Of a stretch of 6,144 nucleotides of DNA, positions 1-5,507 are shown piece by piece. Position 1 is the first letter of the stretch. Every line of letters starts with the position of its first letter. The stretch is taken from positions 1 to 6,144 of the forward strand of contig CAIYFF010000455.1 in assembly GCA_903925435.1 (NCBI GenBank), given 5' to 3'. The position numbers were made by a program, and so were the translations under genes. The DNA is from an uncultured Planctomycetota bacterium. GTDB taxonomy: Bacteria; Planctomycetota; UBA1135; UBA2386. Below the pieces are notes generated by a model. That model saw only the letters and a list, made by a program, of their open reading frames with translations, did not search any database and had not been told where the DNA came from.

Positions 1-743
<743 letters not shown>

Positions 744-744
<1 letters not shown>

Positions 745-1322
745 CAGAACGAGCCCTCGCCGGTCTCTTCGGGCAACTGCTGCTTGCCGTCGAAGCTCTC
801 CAGAATGTCGCACTGTCCGGTCAGTCCGCGGATGTTGACGGTCCAGACCATGTTTGGATCACTGACGAGACGCAGCACGACGGACTGGTCCGCAGTGTTG
901 CCGTTGTGGTCGAACACGATCGCAAAGGTGCCGTTCTTCGCCATGCCCTCGTTCTGGTTGCCGGCGGCGATGATCTGCACGTCTTCCTGCAGCAGTTGCC
1001 ACTCGTCGGCGCGCGGTTCGAGCGATTGCACGTCCTGATCGGTCGTCAGTCGGTCTTCCGGCGGGAACACGAACCGCCACGTGCCGTTGTCGAGGTCGAG
1101 TTCGAGCGAGCACTGCTTGCCCTGGATGCGCGCCTCGCTGCGCAGGTTGTCGATGTTGGCGGCGAGCACTTTGGCCGCCGCGTCGAGTCGCGCCTTCGGG
1201 ACGAACGCGCCGAGGTTGGGCAGCACCAAAGCCGTGATCAGGCCAAGGAGCAGCAGCACGACCATCACCTCGACGATCGTGAAGCCTTGCTGGCCGTTGG
1301 CTGGACGCGCGGCGGGGGTCAC
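744..1322 (-). CDS. gspH: GspH-like type II secretion minor pseudopilin
   Basis: This is a predicted minor pseudopilin of 192 residues. It has a 13-residue leader (MTPAARPANGQQG), the cleavage motif G13^F14-T-I-V-E18 and a hydrophobic segment to about residue 37. A helix follows (about 43-66, KARLDAAAKVLAANIDNLR), then a beta-rich globular part with alternating hydrophobic strands, as in GspH/FimT-type proteins. Two cysteines (C71 and C171) could form a disulphide. The start is GTG at 1322, chosen because it overlaps the gspG stop as GTGA, sits just before the prepilin leader and follows a purine-rich AAAAGAA stretch. No ATG lies in this frame between there and the hydrophobic core. The frame stays open upstream across gspG, but that part is antisense or shadow. 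Gene order G-H-I supports the subtype. The prepilin class is sure, the exact letter less so. Confidence 0.85.
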
Positions 1323-1756
1323 TTCTTTTCGAGCTTCGACGAGATGTCGTCCTCGGTGCCTTCGGAGCCGTCCGGTCCCATGCTGAGGACTTCGAACTGA
1401 TTCCGGTCGGTCTCGCGGATCATGTATTCGTGATCCCACGGGTCGGTCATCACGTTCTCGAGGTAGGCCTGGCCCTTCTCGTCCGGGGTCGTCAGCTCCT
1501 CCATCGACGGGATCTTGCCGTTCTTCACGCGGAACAGCTTGGCCTGGTTGAAGATCGCCGTGCAGTCGGTCCTGGCCTTCTGGATCTTGGCCTCGTCGCT
1601 CGCGCCGATGACGTTCGGCACGACCATCGTGGCGAGCAGGCCAAGGATCACGATCACGACCATGATCTCGACGAGCGTGAAGCCCTGTTGGCGGGCGTGC
1701 TCGGCGATGCGGTCGGACGAAGTGCGCGCGGTGGCGCAGTAGTTGGGTTCGTTCAT
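1319..1756 (-). CDS. gspG: GspG-like type II secretion major pseudopilin
   Basis: This is the major pseudopilin, the subunit that polymerises into the periplasmic pseudopilus driving type II secretion. The product is 145 residues, typical for GspG. Residues 23-30 (QQGFTLVE) carry the prepilin peptidase site G25^F26 with E30, followed by a hydrophobic helix to about residue 50 ending in VVPNVIG. Downstream, AKIQKARTD and then DPWDHEYMI (105-113) match the family's DPWGNPY-type block. The tail FEVLSMGPDGSEGTEDDI has the aspartate-rich segment that binds calcium in known GspG proteins. ATG 1756 is used because no ATG, GTG or TTG lies between it and the cleavage site, giving a long 25-residue leader. 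Upstream in-frame sequence runs antisense through the peptidase gene and is not credible. No clear Shine-Dalgarno is seen. It is the first gene of the visible operon. Confidence 0.93.
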   Translation of the reverse strand: MNEPNYCATARTSSDRIAEHARQQGFTLVEIMVVIVILGLLATMVVPNVIGASDEAKIQKARTDCTAIFNQAKLFRVKNGKIPSMEELTTPDEKGQAYLENVMTDPWDHEYMIRETDRNQFEVLSMGPDGSEGTEDDISSKLEKK

Positions 1757-1921
1757 GTCGGTGGGGCGCAGCCCTGGATCGGCTGCGCGGGCGGCGGAGT
1801 CTAGCCGATGAGGCAGAGAAGTCGCGCAGCTCAGACGGCGGACGCCACGGATCCTTCCGCGATGGTCGGGGAGCCATTGCATCCGCTTTGTTTCCGTTCG
1901 CGCCGTGGCGATGCTCGCGCC
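1757..1921. promoter_or_regulatory. Divergent intergenic region between gspG and the S9 peptidase gene
   Basis: The pseudopilin operon leaves this segment on the minus strand and the peptidase gene on the plus strand, so promoters for both should lie here. I see no convincing -35/-10 pair in either direction. The part from 1808 to 1921 is also open in the peptidase frame. However, about 60 percent of its third positions are G/C, lower than in the body of the gene, and it uses AGG, AGA and AGT codons, so I read it as mostly untranslated. If the peptidase instead starts at ATG 1808, the shared promoter space shrinks to about 51 bases. Confidence 0.5.
1766..1788. repeat. Perfect 8-bp inverted repeat with 7-base spacer
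   Basis: The arms GCGCAGCC and GGCTGCGC flank the spacer CTGGATC. The element ends nine bases before the gspG start codon, in its untranslated leader, and lies between two divergent genes. It could be an operator for a dimeric regulator, or an RNA hairpin that masks the gspG ribosome-binding region. A chance match in GC-rich DNA is possible. Confidence 0.45.
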
Positions 1922-3970
1922 ATGCATTGGTGCGCATCGTTGCTCGCAGCGTTCGTCGGAACTGCCCTTGCCATCGGCCAAGAGCAGAAGGCCGACATCT
2001 CCTCGTCGCGGTTGCTCGGAGCCGAGGACCTCGTCGGTCTGCAACGGATCGGCGAGCCCGCTCTCAGTCCCAACGGGAGATGGCTGCTCTACACCAGCAA
2101 GTCCGTCGATCTCGCCAAGAACGGGTCGCAGACCAGGATCCTGATGCTCGACCTGCAGAATCGAATGGACCCGCCGCTCTACATCGGCCAGGGCAGCGAA
2201 CCGCAGTGGGTCGGCAAGGAGCTGTTTCAGATCGCCTACGTCGCCAAGGACGGCGTCCACTTCGTCACAAAGGGCATCGTCGACACGCGCGTCGATTTTG
2301 GCGGCGAGACCTCCAACCTGCGGTTCTCCGCGGATGGATCGCGCGCGCTGTTCACGCGCAGCGTGCAAGTTGGCGAGGCTCCCAAGGACCGGCATCTGGA
2401 CCTGCCGAAGGCGAACCTGCGGGTCTACGACAACCTCATGGTCCGTCACTGGGATCGCTGGCTCGATGGGACGCGGAGCCACCTGTTCGTCGCCAACGCC
2501 GATGGCACCGGCGTCCGCGACCTCATGGCGGGGCAGCCGTTCGACACGCCGCTGCAGCCGTTTGGCGGGCGCGAGCAGTTCTGCTTCTCGCCGTCTGGCG
2601 AGTTCGTTTGCTACACCGCGAAGAAGGTTGCCGATCCCGAGCGCAGCACCGACAGCGGGCTCTACTACGCGCCGATCGGGATCGATGGTCCGCACCTACT
2701 GCAGACCGAGGGCATGCCGGGCTATGACCAGGATCCGGCATGGTCGCCGGACGGGACCAAGATCGCGTTCTGCAGCATGGCGCGCGCAGGGTTCGAGGCG
2801 GACCGCGTGCGATTGTTCGTTCGCGACCTCACCAAGGGAGAGAACAAGGAACTGCTGCCCCAACTCGACGCGTCGGTGCACGACCTGCAATGGGCCGCAG
2901 ATGGCGAGCGGTTGTTCTTCACTGTCGAGACCGAAGGCACGACGCAGCTCTACACGGCTGCGCTCGACGGCTCGTATCGCGCAGTGACGGCGGGCCGCCA
3001 CGCGCTGTCCTCGCTGCAAGTGGTGCCCAAGGGCGACACGGTCTACGCGCTGCGCACGACGATGGAGATGCCTGCGGACCTCGTCGAGATCGACGTCGCG
3101 ACGGGCGCCATCACGACGTTGACCAAGGCTGGCGCGACGTTGGCCGAGCGCTTTGACCTGCCGCAGGTCGAAGCCGAGTGGTTTCCGGCGAGCGACGGCA
3201 AGCGCATCCATGCATGGGTCGTCAAGCCGCCGAACTTCGACGCGACGAAGAAGTATCCGTTCGTGTTGTTCTGCCAGGGTGGCCCGCAGTCGATGGTCGG
3301 CCAGGGCTTCTCGTATCGCTGGAACTTCCACTTGATGGCCGCGAAGGGCTACGTCGTCGCGGGCGTGAATCGCCGCGGTTTGCCGGGCTTCGGCCAGGCA
3401 TGGTGCGATGCGATCTCCGAGGACTGGGGCGGACAGGCGATGCAGGATCTGCTGACCGTCACCGACGCGATGCAGGCGCGGCCCTACATCGACAAGGCAA
3501 GGTCGGCGGCGGTCGGCGCGAGCTTTGGCGGCTACACGGTGTTCTGGCTCATGGGCAACGCAGGCGATCGCTTCGCGTGCATGGTCGGCCACTGCGGCAT
3601 CTTCAACCTGGAGTCGATGTTCCTCTCGACGGAGGAACAGTGGTTCACCAACTGGGACCTCGGCGCGCCGTGGTGGAAGACCGAAGGCGGCGAAGCCGCG
3701 ATGCGTCGCTTCTCACCGCATCGCTACGTGCAGAACTGGAAGACGCCGTTGCTCGTGATTCACGGCGAGAAGGACTACCGCGTGCCGTACGACCAAGGAC
3801 TGCAGGCGTTCACGGCCGCGCAGATGCAAGGCGTCGACAGTCGGCTCGTCACGTTCCCCGATGAAGGGCACTGGGTGCTGCAGCCGCAGAACTCGGTCGC
3901 GTGGCAGCGCGAGTTCTTCGCGTGGCTGGATCGCTACTGTGGCGACGCTGCAGCGGCGCGCGCGCGGTGA
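1922..3970 (+). CDS. Secreted S9 family (prolyl oligopeptidase-type) serine peptidase
   Basis: This is a predicted exported peptidase that would cleave short peptides, of dipeptidyl-peptidase or acylaminoacyl-peptidase type. The product is 682 residues. Residues 1-18 form a signal peptide (LLAAFVGTALAIG) with likely cleavage before QEQ. A beta-propeller follows (about 30-390) with repeated strand motifs such as SPNGRWLLYT (49-58) and WSPDGTKIAF (274-283). The alpha/beta-hydrolase domain (about 420-680) has the nucleophile motif GASFGGY with S534, then D618 in HGEKDYRVP and H650 in DEGHW. It also has NRRGLPGFGQ and DWGGQAMQDL, which are typical of S9. The usual HGGP oxyanion block reads QGGP (Q452). 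ATG 1922 is preferred because it directly precedes the signal peptide and the upstream codons look noncoding. ATG 1808, with GGAG eight bases ahead, is the alternative and would add 38 residues. The gene appears monocistronic. Exact specificity cannot be read from sequence. Confidence 0.92.
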   Translation: MHWCASLLAAFVGTALAIGQEQKADISSSRLLGAEDLVGLQRIGEPALSPNGRWLLYTSKSVDLAKNGSQTRILMLDLQNRMDPPLYIGQGSEPQWVGKELFQIAYVAKDGVHFVTKGIVDTRVDFGGETSNLRFSADGSRALFTRSVQVGEAPKDRHLDLPKANLRVYDNLMVRHWDRWLDGTRSHLFVANADGTGVRDLMAGQPFDTPLQPFGGREQFCFSPSGEFVCYTAKKVADPERSTDSGLYYAPIGIDGPHLLQTEGMPGYDQDPAWSPDGTKIAFCSMARAGFEADRVRLFVRDLTKGENKELLPQLDASVHDLQWAADGERLFFTVETEGTTQLYTAALDGSYRAVTAGRHALSSLQVVPKGDTVYALRTTMEMPADLVEIDVATGAITTLTKAGATLAERFDLPQVEAEWFPASDGKRIHAWVVKPPNFDATKKYPFVLFCQGGPQSMVGQGFSYRWNFHLMAAKGYVVAGVNRRGLPGFGQAWCDAISEDWGGQAMQDLLTVTDAMQARPYIDKARSAAVGASFGGYTVFWLMGNAGDRFACMVGHCGIFNLESMFLSTEEQWFTNWDLGAPWWKTEGGEAAMRRFSPHRYVQNWKTPLLVIHGEKDYRVPYDQGLQAFTAAQMQGVDSRLVTFPDEGHWVLQPQNSVAWQREFFAWLDRYCGDAAAARAR

Positions 3971-4431
3971 CGGATCTGCAGCTCCTTCCACGGCGTCGTG
4001 CCGTCGTTGGCGCGCGTAAACTCCAACTCCGTCGACTCGGCGACGACGATCTCTGCTGTGGTGTAGACGCGGCAGCCTTGCAGCAGGTGGCCGCCGATCG
4101 TGTTGCCCGTCGCGTCGGCGATCGCAAGGTGGAGATGGCTGCCGTGCTTGGACACCGTGCCCGACAGGCACAGGATCTCAAAGCGCCCTGAGCCCGAGGC
4201 ACCAGCGCTCTGGTCGGCAAAACGCAGCGTCCAGTCGGTGAGGCTGCCGACGCAGGTCGCGACCCAGCCCGCTTCGATCTGCGCTTCGTCCACGTGGCGC
4301 TGGACCTCCGCAAGCAGGTCGCTGCCTGGCTTCAGGCGGAATGCGTGAATGCGCTGGGCGGGCGGTGGGCTGGCACAGGCCGCGAGCGCCGCAAGGGCGA
4401 GCAGCAAGGTTGCTTTCGAGCGCATTGGCAT
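3934..4431 (-). CDS. Predicted lipoprotein with PPC/DUF296 domain
   Basis: The product is 165 residues. It starts with MPMRSK, a hydrophobic stretch, and a lipobox LAAC with C19 as the acylated cysteine, so it should be a membrane-anchored lipoprotein outside the cytoplasm. Residues 27-153 match the PPC (plant and prokaryote conserved, DUF296) fold. They show a PGSDLLAEV start, GWVATCVGSLTD, FEILCLSGTVS, then GSHLHLAIAD (H99, H101), and IGGHLLQG (H115) leading into a TAEIVV strand. The clustered histidines are the family's conserved set and could bind a metal. Bacterial members have no settled function. Plant members are nuclear DNA-binding AHL proteins that carry an AT-hook, which is absent here. 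ATG 4431 is chosen for the signal sequence. ATG 4425 also fits, and no clear Shine-Dalgarno is seen. Its last 37 bases overlap the convergent peptidase gene. Family is confident; function is unknown. Confidence 0.85.
   Translation of the reverse strand: MPMRSKATLLLALAALAACASPPPAQRIHAFRLKPGSDLLAEVQRHVDEAQIEAGWVATCVGSLTDWTLRFADQSAGASGSGRFEILCLSGTVSKHGSHLHLAIADATGNTIGGHLLQGCRVYTTAEIVVAESTELEFTRANDGTTPWKELQIRHRARAAAASPQ
3947..3982. repeat. 7-bp inverted repeat spanning the peptidase stop codon
   Basis: The arms GCTGCAG (3947-3953) and CTGCAGC (3976-3982) pair across a 22-base loop that contains ten bases of alternating CG (3957-3966). It sits at the tail-to-tail junction of the two convergent genes, where a bidirectional terminator would be expected. 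No T-tract follows on either side, so a termination role is only a possibility. Confidence 0.3.
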
Positions 4432-4627
4432 GGTGCCCGGCGTTCTACCGTAGGGTGGGTGGTTTCTCGGCGTGCTGTCGGCCGCTGTCTTTCGATTCGG
4501 GTTCCTTCCAGCCCGTTGCGGCCCTTCGAGGTCCTTCCTAACCTTCCACGCCCATGTCGGCGGGCGTTCGCCTTGCCGACGCAACCTTCCTCACCGAGGA
4601 GACGATCGAACGCAATGACGAGGCTTC
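4432..4627. promoter_or_regulatory. Divergent intergenic region: PPC lipoprotein gene and infC leader
   Basis: This 196-base segment must hold the promoter for the minus-strand lipoprotein gene and, unless transcription enters from elsewhere, for infC. It is rich in CCTTCC-type pyrimidine blocks on the plus strand (about 4503-4548). The best plus-strand promoter guess is TTGCGG (4516-4521) with TAACCT (4539-4544), spaced by 17 bases, but each box matches consensus at only three of six positions. A hairpin and a short reading frame lie near its infC end and are listed separately. Confidence 0.45.
4556..4580 (+). promoter_or_regulatory. Hairpin in the infC leader
   Basis: Bases 4556-4564 pair with 4572-4580. 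The outer six pairs (GTCGGC with GCCGAC) are perfect, two G-T wobbles follow, then one more G-C pair, around a seven-base loop. It lies about 48 bases before the infC start and is not followed by a T-tract, so it looks more like a leader structure than a terminator. infC is regulated through its leader in several bacteria, which makes a control role plausible but unproven. Confidence 0.35.
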
Positions 4628-4641
4628 ATGACGAGCAGTAG
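4615..4641 (+). CDS. Possible eight-residue upstream frame (MTRLHDEQ) overlapping the infC start
   Basis: ATG 4615 opens a frame that reads MTRLHDEQ and stops at TAG 4639-4641, overlapping the first codons of infC in another frame. The best Shine-Dalgarno-like run near here, GAGGAG (4596-4601), is 13 bases before this ATG and 26 before the infC ATG, so it fits the short frame better, though the spacing is long. Termination 11 bases past the infC start could allow a ribosome to re-initiate on infC. The 8-mer ATGACGAG occurs at both starts. It may be chance. Confidence 0.25.
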   Translation: MTRLHDEQ

Positions 4642-5398
4642 CGGATTGGGTGGCGGCAACAACCAAGGGCCGACCGGTCCCTCCAGTGGTCCAGCAACCG
4701 GTCCAGCAACCGGACCTGCGAGCGGACCCGCGAGTGGACCCGCGCGGCCTGCAGGCCCCGGTGGAGCAGGAGCCCCTGGCTCCAGCGGTCCCGGTGGCAG
4801 CCGTGGCCCCGCTGGCCCAGGTGGCCCAGGTGCAAGCCGTGGCCCCGGTGGCCCGAGTGGCGGTGGTCGCCCCGATCGTCGTCCGCCGATGCAGGAACGT
4901 GGTCCGCGCATCAACCACCAGATCCGCATCCGTCAGGTGCGCGTGATCGATGACGAGGGCAAGCAGCTCGGCATCATCGAGACCGCAGACGCGCTCGCGC
5001 TCGCCTCGCACAAGGGGCTCGACCTTGTGGAGATCGCCCCGGACCAGCGGCCCCCCGTGTGCCGCATCATGGACTACGGGAAGTACAAGTACGAGCAGAA
5101 GAAGAAGGACCAGGCGAGCAAGCGCAAGCAGCACCAAGTGCAAGTCAAGGAAGTGCGCTTGCGGCCCGCGATTGCAGACCATGACCGTCAAGTGCGTGTG
5201 CGCGCGGCGCGTGACTTCTTGTCGGAAGGCGACAAGGTCCTGCTCGTCTGTCTCTTCCGCGGCCGTCAGATGGCGCACAAGGATGTCGGCGAGCAGGTCA
5301 TCCAAAGCGTGCTGAAGGAGTTGTCCGACATCGCAAAGGTCGAGTCGGGCATCCGCATGGAAGGCAAGCGCATGGTGATGCTGCTCACGAAGAAGTGA
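4628..5398 (+). CDS. infC: Translation initiation factor IF-3 with long Gly/Pro-rich N-terminal extension
   Basis: IF3 binds the 30S subunit, prevents 50S joining and checks initiator tRNA and start codon. The canonical part begins near residue 91 (RGPRINHQIR). It covers the N-domain with KGLDLVEIAPDQRPPVCRIMDYGKYKYEQ (the signature block at about 146-159), a lysine-rich linker (158-168), and the C-domain with KEVRLRPAI, DHDRQVR, FLSEGDKV, FRGRQMAHKDVG and a GKRMVMLLTKK end. Residues 1-87 are a low-complexity Gly/Pro/Ser/Ala extension with GPAT/GPAS and GPGG repeats. The total is 256 residues against about 170-180 in most bacteria. ATG 4628 has a short AGG four bases away. The frame is closed by TGA at 4616, so nothing longer is possible. 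Starting at M88 (4889) would give a normal-length 169-residue IF3, but no ribosome site is seen there. rpmI and rplT, the usual partners, do not follow. Confidence 0.95.
   Translation: MTSSSGLGGGNNQGPTGPSSGPATGPATGPASGPASGPARPAGPGGAGAPGSSGPGGSRGPAGPGGPGASRGPGGPSGGGRPDRRPPMQERGPRINHQIRIRQVRVIDDEGKQLGIIETADALALASHKGLDLVEIAPDQRPPVCRIMDYGKYKYEQKKKDQASKRKQHQVQVKEVRLRPAIADHDRQVRVRAARDFLSEGDKVLLVCLFRGRQMAHKDVGEQVIQSVLKELSDIAKVESGIRMEGKRMVMLLTKK
4688..4747 (+). repeat. Five tandem 12-bp units inside the infC extension
   Basis: The units start at 4688, 4700, 4712, 4724 and 4736. The first two are identical (GGTCCAGCAACC) and the last three are diverged (GGACCTGCGAGC, GGACCCGCGAGT, GGACCCGCGCGG). They encode GPAT, GPAT, GPAS, GPAS and GPAR. 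A second, looser GGCCCAGGT-type repeat continues to about 4860, with AGCCGTGGCCCC found twice (4799 and 4835). The unit length is a multiple of three, so expansion keeps the frame. Confidence 0.85.
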
Positions 5399-5402
5399 GT
5401 CG

Positions 5403-5436
5403 AGTGCGCGGCGGGCCGATCGTCCTGCCGCGCGCT
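5403..5436 (+). terminator. Strong GC hairpin after infC, no U-tract
   Basis: Bases 5403-5415 pair with 5424-5436, giving a 13-bp stem with two G-T wobbles around an eight-base loop (CCGATCGT). It starts seven bases after the infC stop. The sequence after it (GCACCGTGATCG) has no run of T, so it is not a classic intrinsic terminator. It could still terminate, attenuate read-through into the next gene, or protect the infC mRNA 3' end. Confidence 0.4.
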
Positions 5437-5507
5437 GCACCGTGATCGCAACCTAGAGTTTATCGCCGCCCGCAGTTCACCGTCCGCTGTTGTCCGTTCG
5501 CGCCGAA

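Noticed and set aside
1808..1921. N-terminal extension of the S9 peptidase from ATG 1808
   Set aside because: There is a GGAG eight bases before this ATG, so it cannot be excluded. However, it would bury the signal peptide behind 38 residues, and its G/C share at third positions and its codons (AGG, AGA, AGT) look unlike the gene body.
1757..2695. Long open minus-strand frame upstream of, and in frame with, gspG
   Set aside because: It lies antisense to the peptidase gene, whose plus-strand frame has clear S9 motifs. In GC-rich DNA the antisense of a gene is often open, and the translation is Arg/Ala/Leu-rich with no domain.
2696..3592. Open minus-strand frame of nearly 300 codons
   Set aside because: It is fully antisense to the S9 catalytic and propeller domains, has Arg/His-rich composition and no recognisable motif.
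4516..4544. Promoter-like pair TTGCGG and TAACCT before infC
   Set aside because: The 17-base spacing is right, but each box matches consensus at only three of six positions, which is expected by chance.
4538..5440. Minus-strand frames with Gly/Pro or collagen-like composition over infC
   Set aside because: GGN and CCN codons are complementary, so any Gly/Pro repeat looks Gly/Pro-rich on the other strand. The plus strand carries the complete IF3 domain.
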